Assembly: GCA_000611775.1 (NCBI GenBank)
Contig: KK106986.1
Location: forward strand, 124,001-188,000
From: Umbilicaria muhlenbergii
Lineage: Eukaryota > Ascomycota > Lecanoromycetes > Umbilicariales > Umbilicariaceae
Direction: 5' to 3'
DNA length: 64,000 bases
Positions 1 to 10,957 of the stretch are shown in pieces (the stretch's first letter is position 1; each line of letters begins with the position of its first letter). The position numbers were made by a program, and so were the translations under genes. The notes under the pieces were generated by a model. The model was not told where the DNA came from. It searched no databases and was given only the letters and a program-made list of their open reading frames with translations.

Positions 1-838
1 ACTCGCGAGTACCGAGTCCCACCAGTAAACGGCCAGAGCTTTTCAATCGAGAAGTGATGGTACGTGGTAGGTACTGGTTTTGGGCAGACATTGACACAAA
101 CGGACAATGTGGATTGACGAATCTTATTTGTCAATGAGGAAGTTCCTCCGAAGCTTCTGTTCGAGCGGTGGGGCGGAGAGTTTGAGTATGGGACGTCTGA
201 GCATGGGACGAAAGCTAACGAACGTCCTGCAGCCCGGTTCCCCACACCAAGTCTCGTCGAGCCCTCGGTCTTCGCATGTCGTACCAGGAAAGCAGGATGG
301 AGGGCAGGGGATGCTGGCCTATCGACGAATCGCGTGGCGCACCGACCCTGCAAGAGATCATCATCACTCCTAGATGTGCCAGGGTCGAGCGTGCCGCCAT
401 GGCCGACGCTTCTCCATACCATCCTAGGTTTTGGTAAAGGATAATAAAGGATACCACGCATGATGAAAGAGGCAGACCAACCAGCTGGAGGGACGACCAG
501 TGATGGGGTGTTTTGGAGAGATCTGACCGTTCCGCCGGGACCGGTAGAGACGAGTCCACCAAGACCCGACGTGAGAGCTCGTGGGGCGTATGGCTTTGCC
601 TATCTGCACCCTTCGATGCATGCGTTCCATCGAAGTGATTATTACCACACGATCTACCACATCGACTAGCTGTTTCAGACTTCTGCCATATTGCGTCTCC
701 CATACCTTATGTTTTTTCATTTACCTTACCCAAGACACTCTGCATCTAGCTGCCGTCCTCAACCTCGATCCTCCACGAGCGCGACCCGACGCATAACTTC
801 CTGCCATACGCCAACCTCGTTGGCAAAACATAGCCAAC
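1..838. other. No gene recognised upstream of the transporter
   Basis: No protein family is recognisable in any frame. Open frames on the minus strand (about 215-703) have no family resemblance and look like chance. The last 100-150 bases before 839 are the likely promoter and 5' UTR of the sugar transporter; I see no convincing core promoter motif. Confidence 0.5.
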
Positions 839-2857
839 ATGTTTGGGGGGCGTAGATACTTCGGCCTCACCGGCACGGGGCTCAACGTAGCCATCGGCAT
901 GCTTGCTGGTCTTGACTTCTTGTACAATGTTCAGAACTCGGGCAGAAGTGCGATAGCTAACGACGTGTTTTTAGTTTGTTTGGCTATGACCAAGGCGTCA
1001 TGGGCGGCTTGCTCACCCTACCTACATTTGTGAGTTCTGTTCCTAAGCAATAGTACCAGCGACCATAATGTCTGACCATTCCCCAAGGTTGCAGTCTTCC
1101 CCGAGATCGATCTCAACGCGCCGGGTCTCACTAAGTCGCAACAAAACCATCGGTCCACAATCCAAGGTCAGTAATCGCCAGGTGGGTGTGTTATATGGCA
1201 ATATGGGCTCAACGTTCTCGACAGGCATCTCTGTGGCTTCTTATAATCTGGGGTGTTTCGCTGGAGCCATTCTTACCATCTGGATTGGGGATATACTAGG
1301 GCGCCGAAAGACCATTTTCCTTGGCTCCTCGATCATGATCGTTGGTGCCGTATTGCAGTGCTCTGCATTTTCGTTGGGTCAACTCGTGGCTGGCAGAGTC
1401 GTTTCGGGGTAAGAAGTATCAGTGCCTCGTAATGGGTCCTTCTAACGAGTAAACATAGGTTTGGCAACGGTCTTAATACCTCTACAGTCCCTACATGGCA
1501 ATCGGAGTGCTCCAAGTCACACAGACGTGGTCAATTGGTTATGGTCGAGGGAGCAATGATCACTGGGGGTATCTGTCTTAGTTACTGGATTGACTTCGGC
1601 ATGTCCTTTTGTACTGGTTCGATATCGTGGAGGTTTCCCATCGCCTTCCAGATCGTCTTCGCAATCGTAATTCTGGCTTTCGTTCTCGAGTTGCCCGAGT
1701 CGCCCAGGTGGCTGATTCTCAAGGTATGTCTTTTTCCATTTCAAGACCGGTTATGTGCTTGTACTGAAAAGGCATTAGGGCAAAGAAGACGAGGCGTTGA
1801 CGGTCTTGGGAGCCCTCAGCCATCTACCGGCAGATGACCCCTACATCCATGGCGAGTTCATGGCAATCAAAGATACAGTCCTGGAGATGTCCCAAGGTGG
1901 CTTGCGTGACATATTCACTATGGGTCCAGACCGCCACTTACATCGGACGGTTCTCGCCTACGTCAACCAAGTTTTCCAACAGATATCCGGTATTAATCTC
2001 ATCACCTACTATGCAGCAACCATTTACCAGAATGAGATCCACCTGAGCGGATTCACTTCCAGGATCCTCGCCGCCGCCAACGGCACCGAATACTTCATGG
2101 CTTCGTGGATTGCGGTTTTCACGATCGAGAGATTCGGTCGACGCCAGCTTATGCTGTTCGGCGCCGCTGGCATGTCATTTTCCATGATCATCCTGGCGAT
2201 CATGACCAGCTTGGGCGGTAGAGGCCCTGGTATCGTCGCCGCACTGTTTCTGTTCCTCTTTAACACCTTCTTTGCCATCGGCTGGCTTGGAATGACCTGG
2301 CTCTATCCGGCTGAAATCGTCCCATTACGGATCAGGGCTCCCGTGAATGCGCTTTCGTGCTCTGCTAATTGGTTGTTCAACTTCATGGTGGTAATGTGCA
2401 CGCCGGTGTCATTCTCCAGCATCGGGTACAAGACCTATATCATCTTCGCAGTCATGTAAGTCTCCCCCCCTACACGGCTATCTAATCCACCACTAATTCC
2501 TCCTCCCTCCGCAGCAACGCCTTCATCTTCCCTGTCGTCTACTTCTTCTACCCCGAAACCGCCTACCGCTCTCTCGAAGAAATGGACGTCATCTTCCAAA
2601 AGACGACGGGCTTAAAGGGCTGGTTCACCGTTGTCAATCAAGCCTACGTCGAGCCGCGCAGATATGGAAAACATGGCGAAATGCTCATCGATTACGAAGA
2701 GACGGAGATTCACCAAGCGAGGAGAGCTAGTGCGGGAGATATTCTGGGGAGAAGGAGGGAGAAGACTGGCATGAGGGGGCCGGAGAATTTGCGGCATGCA
2801 AATCCGGATTATGTGGTTGAGAAGGGGTATTCTTCGCAGGAGGGATCGACGCCATGA
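839..2857 (+). CDS. MFS sugar transporter (sugar porter family)
   Basis: Plasma-membrane transporter of the major facilitator superfamily, probably moving a hexose or related polyol. Seven exons give 561 aa, normal for the family: 839-921, 975-1029, 1088-1166, 1225-1408, 1459-1723, 1779-2455, 2515-2857. All introns are 50-59 nt GT-AG and the spliced frame is open throughout. Visible family marks are the FGYDQGVMGG segment at the end of helix 1 (about residue 30, split across intron 1), the GRR loop after helix 2, PESPRWL (about 213-219) before the central loop, the QQISGIN segment of helix 7 and PAEIVPLRIRAP near helix 10. The C-terminal tail is hydrophilic. The start at 839 is the first ATG leading into helix 1. 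Nearest remembered relatives are the STL1/hexose-permease type fungal sugar porters; the substrate cannot be read from sequence. Codons are normal and no lesion is seen. Confidence 0.93.
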
Positions 2858-4490
2858 GGTGTTTGCTGGATTCGGGCGTTGGGCGGGGAGTTGGGGGGCT
2901 TGGAAGAGCGGCAAGACTTAGTACGGGCCTTGGATTAGTCTGGCGCTTGTGTGTGTTGTACTGTCATACAGCCTGAGGCATAATATACCACATCTTCATC
3001 GTTTCTATGTACCTCACTACCTTGTGTATCGAATTTTTACGCTAATGGTACGGCGCCTGCTATCTTGATCGCAGTGCCCGCCTTACCTAGCTCGGTTAAA
3101 GTTAACGACTCCGGTCCGTCACCTTCACAACCATGTCACCCCCCCCTCCCTCCACCTGCTTCGAGATCCCGAGCCTCGACTTCCCTTCAAGTATGCATGG
3201 GGGACGGCAAGCCCCTTTACGCCCCGTGGGCTTCTTCTCCAGCGTTCGCGACCTGCATATCTATCGTACCTCCAAAGAAAGGGCCAAAGCTGCAAACGCC
3301 CGTACCTCTCTCTATCCGGGAAGCTCCCGCTGCAAAGAGTCATACCACCGCCGCAAAGGCCGATAGGCCGATAGTAGTCAGTCATGGCGCTCAAGGGATT
3401 TGGTCCTGCGAGAATCGAGACAATTCCCCTTGGCGCGCAGTGCACCTGAAGGCGCCAGGAGCCATGCGTAGCTGCCGCTGAGGGAGGAGGAGGACTTTTG
3501 TACCGATAGCAACAGTCTTGCTGCCGATGCGTACAGGGCTCATGACTTCGCGCACAGTACTCCCCCCAAGTTGAACTGACGCGTTTGTAGTACCTCATCG
3601 AAGGCCGAATTCGGAAGCGGACAAGACTCGACCCGATTCCGGTTTTTTGTGGTGGCTGATAAAGCAGCCCCAGTCGTGTTCTCTGACGATTCGAATTTCG
3701 CCTCCCTTGCAAGGGTAATCTCCTCGTGGAGAGGGGCAGCGAAGGCAGGTCGCTGCAGTAGATGGGCCATGGATCCAAAAGGCGGGTCATCGGCACGTTG
3801 TTGTTGGTTTTGGATATGGGCATCAGCTGTTGTGCCAACGCTGCAAAATTCCTAAAGGCTGAAGTCCCTAAAGCGGGAGAAGTAAGTTGCTAACTCCCAC
3901 AACATGATCTATAATATTGGCGCCGAATCTTCATTGCTCAGCCCCCCGCGTTACGCTCCACATCTTCAACCTCGTTCACGAACGGCACTCCGCCCGACTG
4001 TTTCTATCGTGGTGAATTAAGATAGCAACGGAGTGTTTTGAGAAGGCAATACCGTTGAATACCGATTGGTGGCAGAATAGGGGCGCAGTATACCTCCTAA
4101 GGCGTACACGATCCCTATAGGTTGATTATTACCGGGGGGAGAGTGGAGTCAAACATCCTCATGACGGACTTAAGAGTCAAACATCCTCAAGACGGACTTA
4201 AGGAATCTACTACCCTCTTAATTCCACCAGTCCTTTATTTGGTTTCCTCTCGTTACAAAGCACTCTCAGCACTGAATGCATACCAAAGCTAATACATTTA
4301 TATCGTCTCAGATAACGAAATCTACGCTAATCTTATTTCATATTCACGGGACAACTCTCCGTCCGAGATGTTCGCAGATAGGGCTGTTATATAGGTCTAT
4401 AATTATGGAGTCTGCTTTCGGGACGAGAGTCTTGCAGCACCAATTCCATTTCACTACAGAGACTCATCCTGCTTAACTCTGTCGCTCAAA
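2858..4490. other. Intergenic; no gene supported
   Basis: There are 1.6 kb between the transporter and the oxidoreductase. Overlapping open frames on both strands at about 3065-3838 have no recognisable motif and contradict each other. A perfectly phased 28-bp direct duplication lies at 4146-4201. The last about 200 bases before 4491 should hold the oxidoreductase promoter. Confidence 0.5.
4146..4201. repeat. 28-bp tandem duplication (2 copies, 1 mismatch)
   Basis: The units at 4146-4173 and 4174-4201 start with GAGTCAAACATCCTCA and end with GGACTTAA. They differ at one base (T versus A). The duplication lies about 290 bp upstream of the MDR oxidoreductase start codon, so it could be a promoter duplication. 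Confidence 0.9.
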
Positions 4491-5639
4491 ATGCCCTCAA
4501 ACCAAGCCGCCTGGCTCACCGCAAAGGGAGCCCCCCTCACCATCGAACCCGCGCCCCTCTGGGACCCTAAACCTAATCAGATTCTCATCAAAAATCGCGC
4601 TGTCGCCATCAATCCAGTCGACTGGGCGTCGCAATCCATGGGACAAGATCTCTTCCCCTTCCTCAAGTTCCCTTGCATCCTCGGCCACGATGTCGCTGGC
4701 GAAGTCATCGCAGTTGGATCCGCTGTCACGCGGGCCAAGGTAGGAGACCGCGTTTTAGGCTTTGCTCCAGGGCGCGGACGCGGTAAGCAGGGAGAGCCAG
4801 GCGCTTTTCAGGAATATACACTTCTTGCGGACAATCTGTTCTCTCCCATTCCGGATAGCATGTCCTTTGAAGAAGCGAGTGTCATCCCACTGGGTCTCTC
4901 CACCTCTGCTTGTAGTATGTTCCAGAAAGACTACCTCGCGCTTCCCCACCCATCAGTCGACCCTAAGCCGCTTGAGAAAACCCTCCTCATTTGGTCTGGA
5001 GCGTCCAGTGTCGGCTGCAACGCAATCCAACTCGGTGTCGCGGCTGGATGTGATGTCATCACAACCTGCTCTCCAAAGAACTATGAGCTTGTGAAGAAAC
5101 TAGGCGCTAGTCAGGCTTTTGACTACAACAGTGACACGGTCGTTAGTGATATACTCACCTATTTGGAAGATAAGACAATCGCTGGGGCAGTTGGTAGTAT
5201 GTTCTATACCCCCTACCCTTACCGCATTGAACTTCCTTCACCTCCTTTCTCCGTTGCCAAAACATGGGTCCTTACTAAGACCACTCTCACAGTCGGCAAT
5301 GTCAACGCCATTCTCGCCGGCCACGGCCTGAACGCCGCCAAGATGGTTCTTGAAATCGTCTCTAAAGCGAAAGGCAACAAATTTGCCGCCATGACCATGC
5401 GCTACGAGGGACCAGTACCGGATGGGGTAGAATCCAAATTCATCTTGGGAAGTGATTTGGCGGATAACGAGGTCGGTGCCGCGGTATATGCAGACTACCT
5501 GCCGAAAGCGCTGGCTGAGGGGAAGCTTATTGCTGCGCCTGAGCCTTTGGTTGCGGGGAAGGGGTTGGAGAGTATTCAGAAGGCGTTTGAAGTGCAGAGG
5601 AAGGGGGTCTCTGCGAAGAAGGTGGTTGTTTCGTTGTAA
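4491..5639 (+). CDS. MDR-family zinc-binding-type oxidoreductase / enoyl reductase
   Basis: Cytosolic NAD(P)H-dependent oxidoreductase of the medium-chain dehydrogenase/reductase superfamily. Two exons, 4491-5193 and 5293-5639, encode 349 aa. The intron at 5194-5292 is 99 nt, so reading through it keeps the frame and would give 382 aa. Splicing is preferred because the retained segment interrupts the conserved core, the donor and CAG acceptor are good, and an ACTAA-type branch site lies about 15 nt upstream of the acceptor. The N-terminal GroES-like fold contains GHDVAGEV and VGDRVLGF. The nucleotide-binding stretch GASSVG follows at about residue 168, and the C-terminal catalytic fold is complete. 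No structural zinc Cys cluster is visible, as in the trans-acting enoyl reductase/quinone oxidoreductase branch. That branch often works beside polyketide synthases, and a dead P450 and methyltransferase follow downstream, but no synthase is in the window. Confidence 0.9.
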   Translation: MPSNQAAWLTAKGAPLTIEPAPLWDPKPNQILIKNRAVAINPVDWASQSMGQDLFPFLKFPCILGHDVAGEVIAVGSAVTRAKVGDRVLGFAPGRGRGKQGEPGAFQEYTLLADNLFSPIPDSMSFEEASVIPLGLSTSACSMFQKDYLALPHPSVDPKPLEKTLLIWSGASSVGCNAIQLGVAAGCDVITTCSPKNYELVKKLGASQAFDYNSDTVVSDILTYLEDKTIAGAVGSMFYTPYPYRIELPSPPFSVAKTWVLTKTTLTVGNVNAILAGHGLNAAKMVLEIVSKAKGNKFAAMTMRYEGPVPDGVESKFILGSDLADNEVGAAVYADYLPKALAEGKLIAAPEPLVAGKGLESIQKAFEVQRKGVSAKKVVVSL

Positions 5640-6479
5640 TGTGCGGTGACATGCGTGGCCCGCTTAACCACACTCGCCATTGAACGAGAAAACTGTTGAA
5701 GATGCATCAGATCTCTATCAGGCTCCTTGTCTCAAAGCTTACTCCCATGGTATTCTTCTGTCAGCGTGTACAACCACTCCGCATATGAGCACAATCCGCG
5801 TGAATGGATATGTCACTGTAAAGGATACGTCGCTCGGCCTCCTTTGCCCACATATCTCCAGCCGTGTAGACTCTCTGGCCGCATAAGTTCTCTGGCCCTC
5901 AGCCAGTCACTCCTTTGTGTATCTCAGTACAGTAAGGTCTTGATACCAAAATTCGGTTTTTCAGAAAAGTATTTCATTACAACGAGATATTTTAATAAGC
6001 AAAGGTCAACAAGTACCCGCATATATCAGGATTATTAAAATCCACTCACTTGAACATAGTGTCGGGGTTGGTCATCTTCCTCTGAGGATTTCTGTGTACT
6101 GTCAGTTATAAACCAGACTAGCTCGACTACTAACGAGGGCTAAGGGCTTCTCTTGAAAACACGAACAGTGTCATGTAGAGGTCATCATGATCTTACTACA
6201 AGAAGTGAATGTATCGAATATCACTTCACTCGGTTCAGCTGAACTTCGTGACGTACATGATGGTATAGTGACACTTCACTGTATCGCGACGGTATTATTA
6301 TGCAGCAAGCAGGCAGGACTACCTTACCTTACCTACCTTATCAGACTCAGTCCTTCTTCTCGAACTGAACTGACTGACTCCCTTAGCTGCTCGTTGGCAA
6401 AGACTTCAGCTACCTGCTTGAAAGCAACAGCTTTGACTTCGGTCGGGCCTCTCGCACTCGAGAATCTCGACAAGTCATC
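5640..6479. other. Intergenic; no gene supported
   Basis: The 840 bp between the oxidoreductase and the P450 remnant contain only short unrelated open frames. A small CTTAC-rich simple-sequence run lies at about 6320-6345. The P450 promoter would be in the 3' part. Confidence 0.5.
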
Positions 6480-8296
6480 ATGATTGGAGAACTCTTACTG
6501 GGTTTTGGACTAGCCTACCTGATATGGAGCCTTGTCACGATGGAGATCAATTACCGACGCGCGTCTTCGATGGATATACCTCTGGTTCGGCTGCCCGTCG
6601 ATCCCATGAACATTGCCTGGCTCATCCTGGAGCCACCGCTTTGGCGTATTCTGAACCGTCTTCCACTCGACTGGGGCACTTTCGGTCGCTATTCTCGTAG
6701 AGGATGGCACTTCCATGATAAGGCACAATCACACCTACACTATGGCCCTGTCTGGGCACTCGTCACCCCCCGTGACATCTACATTTATGTCGCTGATCCT
6801 GCTGCGATTCATGACATCTTCATTCGTCGAGAGGAATTCCTCCGTCCGAGCAAGATGTACAGTAAGTGAATTGGGCATTCAAGTTCTGAGATTGGTCTAA
6901 ATAGGTCATAGAGCTGCTTGAAGTCTATGGACCATGTATCTCTACCGCGAGCTGGGCAGATTGGCCACGCCATAGAAAGGTCCTCGCGGCGCCCTTCAAT
7001 GAGAACATCATGAGATTTGTCTGGACCGAGTCCCTCAATCAAGCAAGGGAGATGCTGCAATCATGGACTAGCGGTGCCAAACCTGGGATACCAAGCGTTG
7101 CCAAAGACACACGGATGCTTTCTTTGAATGTACTCGCAGCAACTGGCTTTCGTCGATCTTACAAGTTTCGCAGCTCCAGCCAGCCAGGAAATGATGAAGC
7201 GCGGACTTACCGAGATGCATTACAAACAGTGTTGGACAACGCCATATTCCTGATGCTCATCCCTCCTCAACTGTTACTGCTTCCACTATTACCAAAGTCG
7301 TGAGCACGCGTAGGCAAGGCCGCTGCTGACTTCAAGCAATACATGATGGATATGCTGGCTGAGGAAACTTCTCTGCTGGAACAAGGCAAGACGGGCACAG
7401 GAAGCTTGATGACATCATTCATGTGAGCATTGAATACTCATCAAAAGGAACAGGCAACTGTAAGGAGCGACGCGGGTCAACCACCTTCAAAAGGTCTAAC
7501 AGTCGACGAAATCTTTGGGAATATCTTTGTTATCAACTTCGCTGGCCACGATACTACCGCCAATACTCTGGCATTCAGTATGCTTCTACTTGCAGTGAAT
7601 CCTGAAGTTCAAGATTGGGTTGCTGAAGAACTGCAAGAGGTAATCATGAGTCATGACTGCAAAAAATGGGACTATAATGTATTGTTTCCAAACCTCAAGA
7701 GGTGCTGAGCGGTGCTGGTACGTTTATCTATCGGAATGCAAACGTCTCAACCCTAATATGTATAGCTCAAGACTCTTCACCTCTATCCACCCATCCTGGC
7801 ACTTCCCAAATGGAGCAACCAGCACCCACAAAACCTCCGCATCAGCGAAAGGACAATTGTGATTCCACCACATACAGGAGTCATGCCAAGCCTACTGACC
7901 GTCCAGACTCACCCCAAGTATTGGCCGGACCCTCTCCTCTGGCAGCCCTCCCGCTGAATCTCCTCGCTTCCTGCAGCTGCCGGATCCAACGGATCTAAAG
8001 CGGACCTAGCTACCCGACTGCGTCAGGAAACACTCTTGACCCCCATGCAGAACACATACTTCCCCTGGTCCGACGGCCCGCAGAATTGCCCCGGCGCGAA
8101 ATTCGCTCAGGTGGAGTTCGTGGCCGTGCTGGCGTGCTTGCTGCGAGATCATCGTGTGGGCGTTGTGCTGGAGCCTAATGAGAGTTCCCAACAAGGGAGG
8201 AAACGAGCTCTGGCTACGACGGAGGACTGTGACATGGAACTGCTCTTACGGATGCGCAACGCGGACAGGGTCCGATTAGCATGGAAGCGAGTATGA
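6480..8296 (+). pseudogene. Cytochrome P450, inactivated by four TGA codons and a lost ExxR motif
   Basis: Microsomal P450 remnant covering the whole family length. It keeps the N-terminal membrane anchor (residues about 1-20), the I-helix AGHDTT oxygen-binding motif and the heme loop PWSDGPQNCPG. Introns are visible at 6862-6911 and 7718-7765. The frame is broken by in-frame TGA at 7301-7303, 7424-7426, 7706-7708 and 7955-7957. By comparison with the family these replace Trp (TGG) or Arg (CGA). The ExxR motif reads KTLH, meaning both the essential Glu and Arg are lost by single G-to-A changes. There are no obvious indels, so decay is purely by transitions of the same type as in the Gypsy island. 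The neighbouring O-methyltransferase is dead too, which suggests a lost secondary-metabolite pathway. Confidence 0.9.
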
Positions 8297-8537
8297 GCGA
8301 TAAGCATGTCGAATGGTCGCAATGAGAGCTGGAAGTTACTTTAACATATTTCGTGCTCGGTCTCAATAAAGCTTATCTGTTCTAAACATGTAACTTTCTT
8401 GTGTCCTCAACCTGACTGGAATGTAGGTCGCCCTCGCCATTCCTTCCAGACTGTCTATTGTTGATACGATCTTCCCGACCCGAGGCGTCCTGCGCACCTG
8501 ACTCTCCAACTCTACGGCAGAAAATGCCGCCGCCAGT

Positions 8538-10065
8538 CTATTCTCCTTCTCCTTGCCACTCTGCTAAAATGATTGCCATCCTAGCCTCGGGAGGCATGGT
8601 GATTCCCGTGAATTGGAAGTGAGGATCGGCCTTGGAAAACAAAGACGACCAGGTCTCAGGGTCCCGCTCTCTGGCATAATTGAAAGCCTTCATCGAGATA
8701 TTCATCAACCTGCACCTTTGTCAGCTTGCAACCACCACCGTGACGTATTACCAGTTGAACGGAGCGGTAGACGCGAGACTCCGAACTGATCACTAACCTT
8801 AGGGATCGATCCGCAGCAATGCCGAGCTGCCCAGGTTGTGGAATGCAGCTGTCGTTGATGACTATCTTTGCACCTTTTTTCACGGCTGGGATCAAACACT
8901 GCAGTATTTTGACACTGTATTTATCGGACCAATCGTGGAGAATCCAGCGTAACAGGTAGACGTCGGCCCCCTTGACCGGCTGAGGGGTCAGAAAGTCGTG
9001 GTCCATGCCACATATGCGGCCCTTGAGGTCTTCGGGCAGTCGACTCTCAAGACCATTGATTGTGTCGTGGAGATCCTGAACGATGCATTTGACGTCTGGA
9101 TATTTTCGCGCTATTGCAATGCTGACTTGGCCATGGGACCCGCCAACCTCGACGATAGTACCGTGGCTGATGGTCGCGAAGTCGAAGGTGTCGATCAGGT
9201 GCTTCATGCTGTAAGAGGAGTGCAGGTGGGGATAGCGCATGGCATCTATGAACTGCTGCTGCGTCTGTGAGTCTTTCTTGATAAGCTGTCAACTAGATCC
9301 TCGGTTGTGTTATGCGACAAGGGGCAACCCTAATCTAATGAACATTATAAGAAATAGGTATCAGGCTCTGATGCACACAACCTACCGTCTCATTTGGCTC
9401 TTCAGACCCCGGCTACTTTGCAGTAGTATCGACGGTCTGAGGATATGATCAAATTTTGGCTATCAGACGACAGAAACGGAGCGGGACATAGACCCGGGCC
9501 ATTGAAGGCCAGAATTATTCGGTGATGTTGAGAATTCAAGCTTTTAGCATTGGGTTATTCACCAAAGTCTTGGTGCAGTGGTATGAGCGATTGACTCTAT
9601 ATGAGGCTCTTTAAAGACATGACGAGCTATAGCAGCAATATGAAGAAAGCGCCGCATATTGTTGACATTGAGTTCACAATCACGAGTGATACTTTTGAAC
9701 CTTGCTTCTTCCTCTTTGGAAACATGGTTAGCTATTTTGTACCGGTAAATATACTGCAAACTGAGTAGTAGATATTGCTAAACACTTCAGGTTTGATTGG
9801 AAATGTACTCACGGAGCAAGTACATCTCCGGGTGAGCTGAGAAGAAGTCCTAACGGGCCGAGGACAAGATGATGTAGCTCATCAGCAGCTTCAATGGCAC
9901 TATCTCTGATGGTGATAATGCCGTTTAGTGGTGATCGTTCTGGATCCAATCCGTCATCACAGGACGGCTCTAGGAGACCTTGAGACGCGAATATTCAAGA
10001 TACTTTTTTATGTTGTCTTGAATCTGTGACACAAGCTAGCTGACACTACCAGATGCCATTGCCAT
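8538..10065 (-). pseudogene. Fungal O-methyltransferase (SAM-dependent, plant-type fold), degraded
   Basis: Reading leftwards from an ATG at 10065, six exon pieces match a fungal secondary-metabolism O-methyltransferase: N-terminal dimerisation helices (about 10065-9813), a winged-helix part (9760-9494), a short exon 9436-9386 holding PGSEEPNET, the catalytic exon (about 9329-8798) with the SAM motif EVGGSHG and the RWILHDWSD segment, and the C-terminal exon 8709-8538. Probable introns are 8710-8797, 9330-9385, 9437-9493 and 9761-9812. Lesions include stops where Trp or Gln is expected (TGA, TAG and TAA), plus frame slips in the N-terminal exon, near 9580 and near 9285. The longest surviving frame ends at 8656, by reading into the last intron out of phase. 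It is convergent with the dead P450 only 241 bp away. Confidence 0.87.
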
Positions 10066-10729
10066 TGTTGACTGATGATACGCACACTTTCGCGCGAAAG
10101 CTCGGCGGCGACGGGGATATGATCAAGCCAATGAATGTACCTGCGTCTAGACTGGAGGAAGCTGACGATAGCTTGAGGTCTTACGCGGGGCGAGGAAGAT
10201 TGAGAGGCGGACTACCGTGATTACCCATTAGTGGCAGAGTTATCAGCTCCAGAGGAGAACGGAGAGAAACAGCTAGATGAAATGATGCGTTAGACAATAG
10301 CTTAATGTCTGTCTTATTGATGCACGTTTCTTATGCTCGCATCAGCGACAGATTTCCTCGCCGAGGTGTAGAAGAACTGTTACTAGCTGTGGACCATTCA
10401 CCCCCACTGAGACCTACGTGCCCGCACTCGTAGCTGCGCTGTTTCGGAGAGGAAAGCGAAATGGCTGACCCAATGAACGCAAGGGTGTGCTGGGCAGGAG
10501 CCATGTACGGATCGTGGTATAGAATGGGTGACAGGCTGCGAGTCTTTGCATTGCCGCACCGTAAGATGTGGCATCGTTCCGTTCGAAAGAGATAACGTAG
10601 AGCAGAGAGAGAGCACGTGTTTGAGTTCCGGTCTCAAGAGTGATACATCAGCGGCAGCAGTGACAGTGAGTCAGTATCCTTAGGGTGGGTGGAGAGCGAG
10701 GGGTGATGAGGTTGTCAAGCAATTCCTAC
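10066..10729. other. Intergenic; no gene supported
   Basis: No open frame with recognisable content lies between the dead methyltransferase and the transposon cluster. Confidence 0.5.
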
Positions 10730-10957
10730 GGTAAATGCCTAAAATGACACCACCCCCCCAACTTGGAAATTCCCGCAATAACCCCCAAAACTTCATAATT
10801 CCTCGTTTGACCCCCAGCCTTCTATAAGGTACTTTCAAGCTGTCTTTCATGCATTCATTTGTAAGACTCAGGTTGTTTAAGAAGGGTCTGAACTGACTCT
10901 GATCTACAGTCTACTTTGTCACACTAACTCGCCTGCCTCTTTTCTTTGTGAAGCTCT
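10730..10957 (-). mobile_element. Truncated copy of the 559-bp MITE-like element
   Basis: The sequence starts at the same terminal GGTAAATGCC boundary as the full copies and matches the inverted right half of the copy at 10974-11532 with scattered substitutions (about 90% by eye). The match stops around 10957-10959. There the next sequence, TGTTGAAATTATTTCC, looks like the 5' tip of the Copia LTR, so the Copia element may have landed inside this MITE copy. Confidence 0.75.

Noticed and set aside
215-703. A 162-codon minus-strand frame upstream of the transporter
   Set aside because: No domain or motif, no plausible introns, overlapped by other frames of similar size.
3065-3838. Overlapping frames of 138 and 237 codons on opposite strands
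   Set aside because: Neither resembles a protein family; composition suggests chance GC-rich openness.
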